This document shows positions 16,689 through 25,736 of a stretch of 62,192 nt of DNA, one piece after another. The stretch comes from Candidatus Latescibacterota bacterium (GTDB lineage Bacteria > Latescibacterota > UBA2968 > GCA-2709665). Each line of letters starts with the position of its first letter. The first letter of the stretch is position 1. The DNA lies in contig JAAXHE010000169.1 of the NCBI GenBank assembly GCA_012271065.1, positions 1-62,192 on the forward strand. The letters are read 5' to 3'. Under the pieces are notes generated by a model. It was not told where the DNA came from. It made no database searches and saw nothing but the letters and a program-made list of their open reading frames with translations. Position numbers and translations under genes: made by a program.

Positions 16689-17670
16689 GGTCCGCATCCT
16701 GTCCGCTGAAGACGTGGTCCGCTACCGTGGCCGGATCCGGCCACGGGCTCTTCCTGGCGAACTCGACGCCCGCTTCGACGGCGGTTCGGACCTCGCTTTC
16801 GATCGCGTCGAGCGCCTCCCGGCCGGCGATACCGCCGTCCATCAGTCTTCCGGCCAGCAATGCGATGGGGTCCCTGGCCTTCCACGCCTCGAGTTCTTCC
16901 TGCGTACGGTAACCGGTATCCCGCATTCCCTCCGCGTGGGGGCGGGTGCGGTAGGTCTTGCAGTCCAGCAGCGTGGGGCCGCCGCCTTCGCGGGCGAGAA
17001 GGACGGCGTCGCCGGCTTTTTCATAGACGTCGAGGACGTCGTTTCCGTCCACCTGAACGCCGGTTACGCCATAGCCTTCCGCTCGCTTTGCGATATTCGT
17101 ATTGCGGGTGGCGTACTCGAAGGCGACTTCGGTGGCGTACCGGTTGTCTTCCAGGACGAACACGACGGGCAGTTGCCAGATGGCGGCCATATTCAGGCCT
17201 TCGTGAAAGGCGCCGTTGTTGACGCCGCCGTCCCCGAAGAAGGCCACGCTGACGCGGTCTGTTTCGAGCAACCTGAATGTATACGCGGCGCCGGCGGCCT
17301 GCAGGATGCTGGGGCCCACGATGCCGCTGGTGCCCATCAGGCCGATTTCGGGAGAGAAAAGGTGCATGCTGCCGCCCCGTCCCCGCGCGCAACCTGTGGA
17401 CTTTCCATAGAGTTCGGCGACGAGTTCGCCTATAGGCACGCCCTTGGCGAGCGCATGGCCGTGGCCCCGATGGGTGCTGAAGATCGTGTCTTCCCTGCGC
17501 AGGTGCGCGCAGACGCCCGCCGCGATGGCCTCTTCTCCGACGTACGTGTGGCAGGCCCCCGGGATGAGTCCGGCCTGGTATGACCTTGCAATCTGCTCCT
17601 CGGTGCGCCGGATCGTCAGCATCTGGCGGTAGAGGGACAGGATGCGTTCGTTTTCGAGACCTTCGGGCAT
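16681..17670 (-). CDS. 2-oxoacid dehydrogenase E1 alpha subunit
   Basis: 329 residues. Thiamine-diphosphate-binding E1 alpha: GDG at 146-148 followed by NNGAFHEGLNMAA and EDN, corresponding to the GDG...NN cofactor motif with ENN replaced by EDN. THRGHGH and ARGRGGSMHLF are typical of the pyruvate/acetoin class. AGGA lies 7 bases before the ATG. First gene of the E1alpha-E1beta-E2 set. No lipoamide dehydrogenase (E3) is encoded in this window, so E3 must be shared from elsewhere. Confidence 0.93.
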   Translation of the reverse strand: MPEGLENERILSLYRQMLTIRRTEEQIARSYQAGLIPGACHTYVGEEAIAAGVCAHLRREDTIFSTHRGHGHALAKGVPIGELVAELYGKSTGCARGRGGSMHLFSPEIGLMGTSGIVGPSILQAAGAAYTFRLLETDRVSVAFFGDGGVNNGAFHEGLNMAAIWQLPVVFVLEDNRYATEVAFEYATRNTNIAKRAEGYGVTGVQVDGNDVLDVYEKAGDAVLLAREGGGPTLLDCKTYRTRPHAEGMRDTGYRTQEELEAWKARDPIALLAGRLMDGGIAGREALDAIESEVRTAVEAGVEFARKSPWPDPATVADHVFSGQDADHA

Positions 17671-17705
17671 GTGGCTATCCTGCCTGCTCTTCTGGTGTCA
17701 CGGGG

Positions 17706-18518
17706 TTACCCGCTGACGATCGGGCCGCCGGGGTAGGTGCCGCCGGCGTTCATCGCGAGGTTCCCGCCGTCCATGGGCAACATCACGCCGGTGACCCACG
17801 CCGAGGCATCGGATGCCAGGAAGATGGCGGCGCCCACGATATCTCGCGGCTCGCCGAACCGGCCGGCCGGTATGCCGCCCAGCCAGGTATCGGCCATACG
17901 AGGTTCAGCCTTCAGACGTTTTTCCAGGAACGGGTTCATGACCTGGGCGGGCAGAATCGCGTTCACACGCACGCCGCGGCTGCTCCACTCCGTGCTGAGT
18001 TCCCGGGTCATCTGCGCGACAGCGCCCATGCCGATGCTGTAGGCGACGTGGCCCCGCCCGATCGCGGTGAGGCTCGCGAGAGAGCCGATATTGATAATGC
18101 TGCCCTCGCCAGCGGCGAGCATGCGTCTGCCCCCCTCCTGGCAGCTGCAGAAGCGTGCGATGACCAGAGACTGCAGGCTTTCCTGGAGCTGATCCAGGGT
18201 GAGGTCCTCGGGCTTGCCGATCATCGTGGCGCCGGCGACGTTGCCCAGGACGTGGATGCGGCCGAATTCGCCGTCCAGTTGTGAGAACATCCCCCGGACC
18301 TGGTCGACGTCGGAAACGTCGCACCGCACGGGTATGGCGCGCCGGCCCAGCGATTCGATCTCGTGCCCGGTTTCCTGCGCGCCCGCTTCGTTGATGTCGG
18401 CCAGCATGAGATCCGCCCCGGCCTCCGCAAAGCCGACGGCCATCGCCTTGCCCATCCCGCTGGCCGCGCCCGTAACGAGGGCGACGCGGTCGGTCAGGTC
18501 GAATATCGGATGTGACAT
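17706..18518 (-). CDS. Short-chain dehydrogenase/reductase family protein with altered active site
   Basis: 270 residues with a classical SDR Rossmann fold: TGAASGMG at 16-23 (cofactor loop), CDVSD at 67-71, NVAG at 93-96. The active site is unusual. The tyrosine is present (Tyr160 in HVAYSIGMGAVAQM), but the catalytic lysine four residues later is Met164, and the preceding serines (146, 149) are shifted relative to the usual position. It may therefore be an inactive or repurposed SDR. GGAG precedes the ATG. It is part of the operon between RidA and E1alpha. Confidence 0.85.
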   Translation of the reverse strand: MSHPIFDLTDRVALVTGAASGMGKAMAVGFAEAGADLMLADINEAGAQETGHEIESLGRRAIPVRCDVSDVDQVRGMFSQLDGEFGRIHVLGNVAGATMIGKPEDLTLDQLQESLQSLVIARFCSCQEGGRRMLAAGEGSIINIGSLASLTAIGRGHVAYSIGMGAVAQMTRELSTEWSSRGVRVNAILPAQVMNPFLEKRLKAEPRMADTWLGGIPAGRFGEPRDIVGAAIFLASDASAWVTGVMLPMDGGNLAMNAGGTYPGGPIVSG

Positions 18519-18577
18519 GGTCGATCTCCGTTCTTGCGCCTGGAAGCGGCTCCGGCTTCGATCGTCCCGGGGATTCG

Positions 18578-18943
18578 CTATTCCCCGAGATACGCGACGG
18601 CGTCGATTTCCACCAGGATGCCCTTGTACATGTCACCGGCGCCAACCAGACGCCTGGTAGGCATCCGGCTCCTGTCTTTGAAGTACCGCATATACGTGCG
18701 ATTGAATTCGTCGCGGTCGTCCATGTCAAGGAGGAACACGTTGACGCGGACGGCGTCGTCGAAGGTGGCGCCTTCGCTTTCCAGCACCTGCACCATATTG
18801 TCCATCGTGAAGACGGTCTGTTCCTCGATATTCCCGCCAACCACCTCGGCGCCTTCGACGGGGCCGAAGCCGGAGAGAAACAGCAGATCGCCGGCGCGGC
18901 GGGACATGGAGTAAAAGGGTTCGGGGCTCATCTGTTTAGCCAT
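18578..18943 (-). CDS. RidA/YjgF family protein
   Basis: 121 residues, the standard length. RidA proteins hydrolyse reactive enamine/imine intermediates of amino-acid metabolism. Visible features are GDLLFLSGFGPVEG, QTVFTMDNMVQVLE, and the C-terminal MPTRRLVGAGDMYKGILVEI with the arginine that binds the substrate carboxylate. The start is fixed by AGGAGGT before the ATG; a 14-codon upstream extension is unlikely. It lies 38 bases below the 2-hydroxyacid dehydrogenase gene. Confidence 0.88.
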   Translation of the reverse strand: MAKQMSPEPFYSMSRRAGDLLFLSGFGPVEGAEVVGGNIEEQTVFTMDNMVQVLESEGATFDDAVRVNVFLLDMDDRDEFNRTYMRYFKDRSRMPTRRLVGAGDMYKGILVEIDAVAYLGE

Positions 18944-18981
18944 TGAATTTACCTCCTGTAGTATTCCGGATTCCCTTCCTG

Positions 18982-20079
18982 TCAATTATGAAGATGCAGC
19001 GCGTTGTCCTTTCGATGATCGAACAATGCAGGTTCATGTTCCTTCAGCGGAAGGCGCGGCCGAACGCCGGTGTTGACGATGTTGTCGGGATGGGGCCAAC
19101 GGCTGTTGAGTACCGAGACGAGGTTCTCCACGCCCGTGATCGCCACGTCCTGGCTGGCCTGCGCGGACAGGCCCGAGATGTGCGGAGTCAGGATCACGTT
19201 GTCCAGCCGGGCGAGCGCATGGTCGGGCGGCGCCTCCTGTTCGCCGAAGATTTCGATGTCGTCGAAAGTATCAATGGCCGCGCCCCCCAGATGTCCGCTT
19301 CGAAGAAGGACGGCGAGGGCATTCTCGTCCGTGATGGCGCCGCGGCAGGTATTGATGAAAAAGGCGCCGGGTTTCATCTTCCTGAGGGTGGGCGCGTCCA
19401 ACAGGCGATAGGTCTCCCCTGTAAGTGGCAGATGCAGAGAGACAAAGTCCGACTCCGTCAACAGTGTGTCGAGGTCCACCATACTTACCCCAAGGGCATC
19501 GGCCTCGTCCCGCGGCGCGCGCATGTTTTTCCTTGTGGCCAGTAACTTCAGGCCAAAGGGCCTTGCCCGTCCCACGACAGCCTTGGCCGAGGCGCCGAAA
19601 CCGATCAGACCGAGCGTGAGGCCCGAGACGCGTTGAAGCCTGAGACCTTCGTCTCGCGCTTTCTGAAACCTGCCGGCGTAGAAGTGCCGCGACATTGCCG
19701 GAATCTGCCGGGCAAGGCCGAGCAGGGAGGCCATGACGTGGTCGGCCATCTCTTCGTTGCAGAACGTCGGCACGTTGGAGACCACGATACCTTCATGGGT
19801 GGCGGTCTCGACGTCAATCTTGTCGGTGCCGTTGCCCAGACGGGAGATGATCGTGCATTTGGTGAGGCGCCTGATGACCGGTTCGGGAAGGGACCCCGAT
19901 ACCACGGCCAGGGCGTCGCAATCCGCAACACCCGCAATGACGTCTTCCGGTTCGTACGCGTCCACCAGAGTGGGCGTGATGCCGTAGTGCCTGTACAGCG
20001 CCGCCTCGGTCGGATTGATCGGAATGACCTCGGCGTTGAGGCGGACGAATCGGATATCTTCGAAACCGGTACTGGGCAT
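18982..20079 (-). CDS. D-isomer-specific 2-hydroxyacid dehydrogenase
   Basis: 365 residues. NAD-dependent interconversion of a D-2-hydroxyacid and its 2-oxoacid. Features: SRLGNGTDKIDVETA in the substrate domain, the Rossmann loop GLIGFGASAKAVV (last glycine replaced by Ala/Lys), the catalytic arginine in NTCRGAITDENAL and the catalytic histidine in LTPHISG. It resembles the C-terminal-binding-protein-like or phosphoglycerate-dehydrogenase-like branch. The ATG at 20079 is preferred over a TTG 12 codons upstream; neither has a clear ribosome-binding site. First gene of the RidA-SDR-E1-E2 run, so its 2-oxoacid may feed that complex (inference). Confidence 0.88.
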   Translation of the reverse strand: MPSTGFEDIRFVRLNAEVIPINPTEAALYRHYGITPTLVDAYEPEDVIAGVADCDALAVVSGSLPEPVIRRLTKCTIISRLGNGTDKIDVETATHEGIVVSNVPTFCNEEMADHVMASLLGLARQIPAMSRHFYAGRFQKARDEGLRLQRVSGLTLGLIGFGASAKAVVGRARPFGLKLLATRKNMRAPRDEADALGVSMVDLDTLLTESDFVSLHLPLTGETYRLLDAPTLRKMKPGAFFINTCRGAITDENALAVLLRSGHLGGAAIDTFDDIEIFGEQEAPPDHALARLDNVILTPHISGLSAQASQDVAITGVENLVSVLNSRWPHPDNIVNTGVRPRLPLKEHEPALFDHRKDNALHLHN

Positions 20080-20150
20080 CGGAAAAATCGTCGCAAATAG
20101 ACCGCGTCCGCGCAACGACGTTTGCGGCCTGATTTAATCTCTTGAATGGA

Positions 20151-20597
20151 TCAACTTGCGGAATGTTCGTCCCGGTCTCCCTGTTCCCCTTGCGGCGCCG
20201 GCGCCTCCGGTGAAAGCAGAAGCAATCCCGGTACGGACGCAAAGCGGCGATCCATGGAGATCAGCCGCAAACCGTGCTCCATGGCCTGCGCCGCGATCCA
20301 GACGTCGTTCGTCGGGATCGGAGTTCCGGCGCATCTCAACCCGTCGAGGATCTCGGCATAGAACTCGGCTGTATCCTCGCTGACGGCGCATATTTCCACG
20401 CGCGGCGTATCGAGAAATTCGGCCAGTTCATCGCGGTTCTTGCGTTCCCGGATACCGCCTTTGAAGCCCGAAAGCAGCTCTCCTATACTGATCGAACTCA
20501 TTACGATTCGTGAAGCTCGCCGAAGCAACGACACAACCGCCGGTTCCGCGCGCATGGCGAACGAATAGATATTGGTATCGATCAGGAATTCGTTCAC
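20151..20597 (-). CDS. vapC: VapC-family PIN-domain toxin
   Basis: 148 residues. PIN-domain ribonuclease with all four acidic residues: Asp7 (LIDTN), Glu40 (SISIGELLSG), Asp98 (PTNDVWIAA) and Asp116 (ISMDRRF). Close in style to FitB/VapC toxins. The ATG overlaps the antitoxin stop as ATGA at 20594-20597. The last ~18 residues are a Pro/Glu/Asp-rich tail not typical of the domain. Confidence 0.92.
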   Translation of the reverse strand: MNEFLIDTNIYSFAMRAEPAVVSLLRRASRIVMSSISIGELLSGFKGGIRERKNRDELAEFLDTPRVEICAVSEDTAEFYAEILDGLRCAGTPIPTNDVWIAAQAMEHGLRLISMDRRFASVPGLLLLSPEAPAPQGEQGDRDEHSAS

Positions 20598-20845
20598 TGC
20601 CAGAGTTCCGGATCGATGCGTCGTTCGGAGTCGATCTTCCCCTGGATGCTGGCGAACTCATCCTCGTCCCAGCTTCCGAACAGGTGGTCCAGGTCGCGAT
20701 GGACCTCAGTGAACCGGCGTGATTTGTCCAATCCGAACTGCTGTCGCAATGCGTCCAATGCCGTCTGGTTCATGCTCTTTCCTTCCCGCCTGGCCACCTC
20801 CCTCAACCTGGCGGCAAGCCGGGGATCCAGCCCACGCAGGGTCAT
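20594..20845 (-). CDS. vapB: FitA/VapB-type antitoxin
   Basis: 83 residues. An N-terminal ribbon-helix-helix of the FitA kind is visible in LRGLDPRLAARLREVARREG followed by SMNQTALDALRQQ; the acidic C-terminus (LFGSWDEDEFASI) would cover the toxin site. Directly upstream of vapC with 4-base overlap. Such pairs autoregulate through the antitoxin; the AT-rich stretch upstream (20890-20930) is the probable promoter region. Confidence 0.88.
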   Translation of the reverse strand: MTLRGLDPRLAARLREVARREGKSMNQTALDALRQQFGLDKSRRFTEVHRDLDHLFGSWDEDEFASIQGKIDSERRIDPELWQ

Positions 20846-21038
20846 GCTCTTCGGAACATCAGCCAGGGCGCGCTCCCTTCTTCAACTTGCAATCAATTAA
20901 TGATGGTAATCTGATATCATTATACGAGATCGCGCGCCGCAGGTCAAGCACGATCCGTGCGGCCACTTTGAAACAACGGACGTCGAGGGGATTCCGCGCA
21001 TGTGCTGGCGCTCCATCAACGAGTTTCTCGAAGCCAGC

Positions 21039-22100
21039 TTAGCGGATCCGGCCGCGCGCATGGACCGGCCACGTCGCTTCGACCATTCCGTTGCGGGTGG
21101 CGACCATGACGTCGTGTTCGTTGACGCACGGACAGGGGTGAACGGGAAGCACCTGCACGCGCTCGCCGATCTCCGGTTTGACCGCGCATTGGGAGATGTC
21201 AACGTGGCCGTGCTCTTCGGACGCGACTCCGATGAGCGCGTCGGGGTATTCGACGATGTGTCCCAGGCTGTCTCCCCGTTCCGTCTTATAGATGGATGCG
21301 CTCAACGACTTGCTTCCCGCATCCAGGAACATGCGGTCCCGGGTGGGCCTGCTCACGACGGTGGTGATCACGCGGAGCGCGCACTGATCCACGGTGTGCC
21401 GGCCTTCGGCCAGGTGCATGGCGCCGCCAACGGGGTACTCGCCGGCGCGGTACTCGGTGAGTTCGGGGATCTTGTGGGCGTCCAGCGCATGGGGGGTGCC
21501 GCCGCCGCTTACAACGCCGCGTGGAAGGCCGGCCCTGTCGAACAGGTCGATGGTTTCCTGAATGAGCGGTCTGGTATCGGGCGGCGTGGGAAAGCCCATG
21601 AATCCCCTGAGGTCCAGGCCGGGAAGATCGTGGACGAGTTTCGCCAGCTCGGCGGCCTCCCGAGGCGTGGGAACGCCCGTGCGTTCGAACCCCATTTCCA
21701 CTTCGATCAGAATGCCGATGGAAACACCATCGGAAGCGGCGGCGCGGGAGAGTCCTCTGACGGTGAATTCGGAGTCCGGGGCGAGGGTTATCGGCAGTCG
21801 TTTTGCAAGAGCCGTAAGCCGTTCGAGTTTCCGGGCGCCCATGATGTTGTAGGGAATCAGCAGGTCGGTGTGGATGCCTCCCGCCGCCAGGACTTCCGCT
21901 TCGCCGAGCTTCTGGCAGGTGAGGCCGATTGCGCCATGCTTCAATTGCATCTGTGCGACGGCCAGGTTCTTGTGGGTCTTGATGTGGGGGCGGAATCCGA
22001 TGCCGTGTCTTTCGAAATAGCCGTGGTATCGCTTCAGGTTTTCTTCAAGTGCGTCCAGGTTGATCACAAGGACAGGCGTGTCCAGTTCGTCGATGCGCAT
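21039..22100 (-). CDS. D-threonine-aldolase-like PLP enzyme (alanine racemase fold)
   Basis: 353 residues. Fold-type III PLP enzyme: an N-terminal TIM barrel with the cofactor lysine in RPHIKTHK (Lys41), MGFERTGVP, GGGTPHALDA, and a C-terminal beta domain with the metal-site pattern VHPCPCVNEHD seen in D-threonine aldolase and D-serine dehydratase relatives. Splits or dehydrates D-beta-hydroxy amino acids in characterised members. GAAGGAG precedes the ATG. Codirectional with the 2-hydroxyacid dehydrogenase and RidA genes but separated by VapBC. A RidA nearby suits a PLP enzyme that releases enamines (inference). Confidence 0.88.
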   Translation of the reverse strand: MRIDELDTPVLVINLDALEENLKRYHGYFERHGIGFRPHIKTHKNLAVAQMQLKHGAIGLTCQKLGEAEVLAAGGIHTDLLIPYNIMGARKLERLTALAKRLPITLAPDSEFTVRGLSRAAASDGVSIGILIEVEMGFERTGVPTPREAAELAKLVHDLPGLDLRGFMGFPTPPDTRPLIQETIDLFDRAGLPRGVVSGGGTPHALDAHKIPELTEYRAGEYPVGGAMHLAEGRHTVDQCALRVITTVVSRPTRDRMFLDAGSKSLSASIYKTERGDSLGHIVEYPDALIGVASEEHGHVDISQCAVKPEIGERVQVLPVHPCPCVNEHDVMVATRNGMVEATWPVHARGRIR

Positions 22101-22427
22101 GCAGGTCTCCTTCACCGGGAGTCGTCGCTTTGACCATAGTGCCATTAAATAGCTTGCGCGGCGGCACGGGTCAAGGGATTTCGCAAGGGCGCCGGCGGCA
22201 ACCCTTTTCGCTTGACACGCGCCGCCCCCGTCCCAAAGTTTAGTGCGAATAACAGACCTCATAAGGTTCACGGTACCGTGCATACGATTGCCCTGTAAAG
22301 AAGACCGCCCGGCGTTGATGTGATTGTGAACTGTTGACCCGGAACGGCAGGTTGGATAGTTTTCCATGGAACGGTCAACATTGTTTACGAAACGTCCAAA
22401 CAAGATACCGGTTCGCGGAGCAAGGCT
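22101..22427. promoter_or_regulatory. Divergent intergenic region
   Basis: 327 bases between the divergent D-threonine-aldolase-like and GWxTD genes, so promoters for both should lie here. A TTGACA hexamer is present on the plus strand at 22212-22217, but no well-spaced TATAAT-like partner is convincing. Nothing coding is visible. Confidence 0.35.
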
Positions 22428-24890
22428 ATGAAAAACCAAATCCGTCGTTGCGGCCCCTGCCGTCCGGGCCGACTGTGCGTCTGGTTGTGGGTTCTCTCTG
22501 TTGCCGTGACGTCTGAGACGCCTGCGGCTGAGCAGTCCCGTCCCACCGTTCGTCCGGCCGCGCGTGACTCGCTGGTATCCGCGGCCGAACGGCACGTGCA
22601 TTCGAGCGCTTACGGGGAAGCCGCCGAAATTCTCGGCCGGCTTGTCGAAGCGTTTCCGGACGACGTCGATCTCCTGACGCGACAGGGCCACGCCCTGTTG
22701 AAAGCGGAAGATTTCGAATCCGCCATCATTGCGTTTGAATCGGCGAAAAAGCTCGATTCCGACCTTCCGGGCACCTACGTGGGGCTCGGACTCGCCAGAT
22801 TGCGAAAATCGGGCAGAGGGTTGGAGGCGTTTTTCAATTTTCGCCAGGCCGTTGGCGAAGCCAGGTCCGCCATCGAGATCAACGCGGCTTACGGGCCGGC
22901 ATACCGGCTCCTGGGGGAGGCCTACGGACGATTCGAAGAAGACCATGAAAAGGCCCTTGGCTATTACACGACCTACATCGAGCTCGAACCCGACAACCCC
23001 GATGGACGCTACGAATTCGGACTCTCGCTGGTCCAACTGGGGCAGTTCGACAAGATCGACGAATACATAACGCCCTTTATCAAAACGCACCCGTCGGAAA
23101 ACCGGCTGCTTCCACTGGCCGCTCAGGCGCACTTCTACCTGGAACGATTCGGACGGGCCCTGGAGCTCTTCGAGCGGTATCTGCAGACGCTGGATCCCGC
23201 ATCGCGTGGTCTGTATACCGATATCTCCCTGATTGCCTCCGACTTGGAACTGGAAGAATACCGCGCTGCCACCGTGGAGGAACAGACGGACTTCATCGAG
23301 CGGTTCTGGTTAAAGAGAGACTCCGATATCCTCACGGCGATCAACGAAAGGGTGATCGAGCACTACCGCCGCGTCTGGTACGCCCGGACTTTCTTTGCCA
23401 CGGGCGCCAGCCCCTGGGACAAGCGCGGTGAGGTCTACATACGCTACGGAGAGCCGGATTACCGGTCCCGGTCCACGCGCAGGCAATTTGTGCAGAATCC
23501 GAAGGTCCAGGCGGTTCGGGACCGGATGGCGGTGGCGCTCTACGGCGACGAGGCCGCGCTGTTGACGTTTACTGGCCCCGTGTTTCCGGTTCGGGCGAAT
23601 CGCAGCCATCTGGAGGCCACGCTCTTCGACGAGCATGTTACCCCGGATGCCGCCGGCGCGACAACGGCTGACGACGACGTCGGCATTGACGCCTCCCAGG
23701 TTTCCGCACTGGCGGAAAAAGAACAGGATCCAATGGCGGCGATCAGGGAAAACAGCCGTTTCGACGAGTTCGGGGATCTGAATACCCGGCTTAATTTCGG
23801 CGGGTACGCCCCGATCACTCTGGACAACGAGGTCGGCACGGTGCCCTGGGAAACCTGGACGTACACGGGTATCGGAAACGGCATGGAAATCACGTTTACT
23901 GACGAACGGGGAACCGGAGCGTTCGACTTCGCGCCCATCCCGCCTCCATCGCTCGACACGGACGTGTCACGGCTTGCCCGATTCACCGAATACGCCCCGC
24001 GCGTCGTTTTTCGTAACGCGGTCTCCCGCATGCCCGACGTCTATCGCCCCAGGTTTCACCATCCCCCGCTGGACTTTTACTTCGATCTCGCCAGTTTCCG
24101 GGCTCCGGAGGGCGGGACCACGCTGGAAGTCTACTACGGGATACCGGCCGCACAGGTGCAGGTCGGACAGAGGCGCGATGTGTCGTACATCCAGGTCAAG
24201 TGCGCGCTCGCCCTGGCCCCGGCGGATTACAGCGTTATCCATCGTACGTCTTCCAGCCGCGCCTACAGGGTCGCGAGCGATTTCAGCGGCGCACAGAAAG
24301 CGTTTATGCCGGAACTGCTCAAACTCCAGGTCCCGCCCGGGAAATACGACCTTCAGGTTCAGATCAAGGACCTGCTTTCCGGCCATAACGGCATCTACCG
24401 GCAGACGGTCGATGTGAAGGAGTATCCCGATGACCGGCTTCGGATAAGCGATATTCAACTCGCCGCCACAATTGGCGAAACGAAGCTGCAGGAGCGATTT
24501 AAAAAGGGAGAAGTGTGGGTTGTGCCCATGCCGACGCGCAACTATCGGGGCGCCCAGCAGGTATACGCATACTACGAGATCTACAACCTGAAGAAGAATC
24601 GCTTCGGCCAGACGCGTTACAAGGTGAAGTACGTCGTGCGGTACGTTTCGAAACCCATCCGCGGGGCGCTCGGGTCGGTGGCGTCCGGTCTCCGCTCGCT
24701 ATTCAGAAGCAAAAGGCCCTCGGTCTCGATTTCGTATGAACACGAGGGTACGGAACCGAACGAACAGAGTTACCTGGAAATCGATCTCGACAAGGTCAAA
24801 CACGGCGTGAATGTGCTCGAAGTCGAAATAAAGGACCTCGTCAGCGGCAAGAGCGAGGAACGCGAAATCCGCTTTCAGTATGGTGGTTGA
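22428..24890 (+). CDS. Exported TPR and GWxTD domain protein
   Basis: 820 residues. A signal-like hydrophobic N-terminus (LCVWLWVLSVAV) is followed by TPR repeats at ~40-260 (AAEILGRLVEAFPDDVDLLT, ALGYYTTYIELEPDNPDG, RALELFERYLQTLDP). Next comes a GWxTD domain around 310-350, here ASPWDKRGEVYIRYGEPDYR. The C-terminal half is beta-rich with VQIKDLLSGHNGIY and EVEIKDLVSGKSEE. GWxTD proteins are periplasmic or surface proteins of unknown function, common in Acidobacteriota, Gemmatimonadota and FCB lineages. GGAG lies 7 bases before the ATG. Monocistronic by its position. Confidence 0.82.
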   Translation: MKNQIRRCGPCRPGRLCVWLWVLSVAVTSETPAAEQSRPTVRPAARDSLVSAAERHVHSSAYGEAAEILGRLVEAFPDDVDLLTRQGHALLKAEDFESAIIAFESAKKLDSDLPGTYVGLGLARLRKSGRGLEAFFNFRQAVGEARSAIEINAAYGPAYRLLGEAYGRFEEDHEKALGYYTTYIELEPDNPDGRYEFGLSLVQLGQFDKIDEYITPFIKTHPSENRLLPLAAQAHFYLERFGRALELFERYLQTLDPASRGLYTDISLIASDLELEEYRAATVEEQTDFIERFWLKRDSDILTAINERVIEHYRRVWYARTFFATGASPWDKRGEVYIRYGEPDYRSRSTRRQFVQNPKVQAVRDRMAVALYGDEAALLTFTGPVFPVRANRSHLEATLFDEHVTPDAAGATTADDDVGIDASQVSALAEKEQDPMAAIRENSRFDEFGDLNTRLNFGGYAPITLDNEVGTVPWETWTYTGIGNGMEITFTDERGTGAFDFAPIPPPSLDTDVSRLARFTEYAPRVVFRNAVSRMPDVYRPRFHHPPLDFYFDLASFRAPEGGTTLEVYYGIPAAQVQVGQRRDVSYIQVKCALALAPADYSVIHRTSSSRAYRVASDFSGAQKAFMPELLKLQVPPGKYDLQVQIKDLLSGHNGIYRQTVDVKEYPDDRLRISDIQLAATIGETKLQERFKKGEVWVVPMPTRNYRGAQQVYAYYEIYNLKKNRFGQTRYKVKYVVRYVSKPIRGALGSVASGLRSLFRSKRPSVSISYEHEGTEPNEQSYLEIDLDKVKHGVNVLEVEIKDLVSGKSEEREIRFQYGG

Positions 24891-25029
24891 CGGAGAGCCG
24901 GTGTGCGAGGTCAACTGTCAAGGGGGCCGGCCGCGTTGACATTGTGGTGAAAGCCGTGTGGGAAATTACCACACTCACACCAGACACGTACTGCACGCTA
25001 AAGGGGAGATCTGTTCCTCTTGACGCCTG

Positions 25030-25407
25030 GTGTTAAATTTGCCATCATACTCTGAGAGAAGCAGAGATACCCGGCCGATCGCTTGGATCAGGGCGGCCCG
25101 AAAAGCTTTCGGCAACTTTCCCCAAGAGCCGCAGAACGCTATTATGCGGGCGCTGACGGTTGCGGCCGAAGGCCGTAAGGCCGACATTGCGAAGCGTCTG
25201 AAGGGTTTTGGATCCGGCATTTTTGAGGTGGCGCTCAAGCACCGCACGGATGCCTTTCGGGCAGTCTACGCCCTGCAACTTGAGAAGCGGGTTTGGGTTT
25301 TGCACGCCTTCAAGAAAAAAGCGAGTCGGGGCACCAGGACGCCGAAGAAGGATATCGATCTAATCCGCGAGCGGCTAAGACGATTGAAGAAGGAGATACA
25401 GCAATGA
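25030..25407 (+). CDS. HigB-like toxin (phage Gp49-like/RelE superfamily)
   Basis: 125 residues. The core RPIAWIRAARKAFGNFP, then LKGFGSGIFEVALKHRTDAF and KRVWVLHAFKKKASRGTRTP, matches the Gp49-like HigB family of ribosome-dependent mRNA interferases. The first ~15 residues from the GTG start are not conserved, so the true start may be slightly downstream. Toxin-first order with a 4-base overlap to the XRE-type antitoxin, which is characteristic of HigBA modules. Confidence 0.85.
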   Translation: MLNLPSYSERSRDTRPIAWIRAARKAFGNFPQEPQNAIMRALTVAAEGRKADIAKRLKGFGSGIFEVALKHRTDAFRAVYALQLEKRVWVLHAFKKKASRGTRTPKKDIDLIRERLRRLKKEIQQ

Positions 25408-25736
25408 GTAAAACAGAAGACGATTGTGAGTTGGTGTACGGCAGTGGCAATGTCTTCCGCGACTTCGGCCGTGCCGACGCCGACGTACAGCAGACCAAGG
25501 CGCTCCTGGCCGCCCGCATCATCGGCATTCTTGACGACGAAGGGCTTTCGACGCGAAAGGCCGAGGGGCGCACCGGTGTCAACCATGCCGACTTTACTCG
25601 CATTCGCAACGTTCAGCTTGACCGCTTTACGATTGACCGTCTGATGACCGTGCTCAATAAGCTCGGCCAGCGAGTGGACGTGCAGATCGATGTCCATCCG
25701 CATGTGGCGGCTGAAAAAGTGCCGGCACATCGTTGA
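25404..25736 (+). CDS. HigA-like XRE antitoxin
   Basis: 110 residues. Helix-turn-helix core LAARIIGILDDEGLSTRKAE followed by TGVNHADFTRIRN and LNKLGQRVDVQI, as in XRE/HigA antitoxins of Gp49-like toxins. The ATG overlaps the toxin stop (ATGA), and GAAGGAG lies just upstream inside the toxin gene. It probably represses its own operon. Confidence 0.85.
   Translation: MSKTEDDCELVYGSGNVFRDFGRADADVQQTKALLAARIIGILDDEGLSTRKAEGRTGVNHADFTRIRNVQLDRFTIDRLMTVLNKLGQRVDVQIDVHPHVAAEKVPAHR

Noticed and set aside
22101..23132. Long minus-strand extension of the D-threonine-aldolase-like frame (to 697 codons)
   Set aside because: It runs antisense through the GWxTD gene. The family-like N-terminus and GAAGGAG place the start at 22100.
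25030..25736. Prophage remnant, because the toxin is Gp49-like
   Set aside because: No other phage genes nearby; the two genes form a standard HigBA module.
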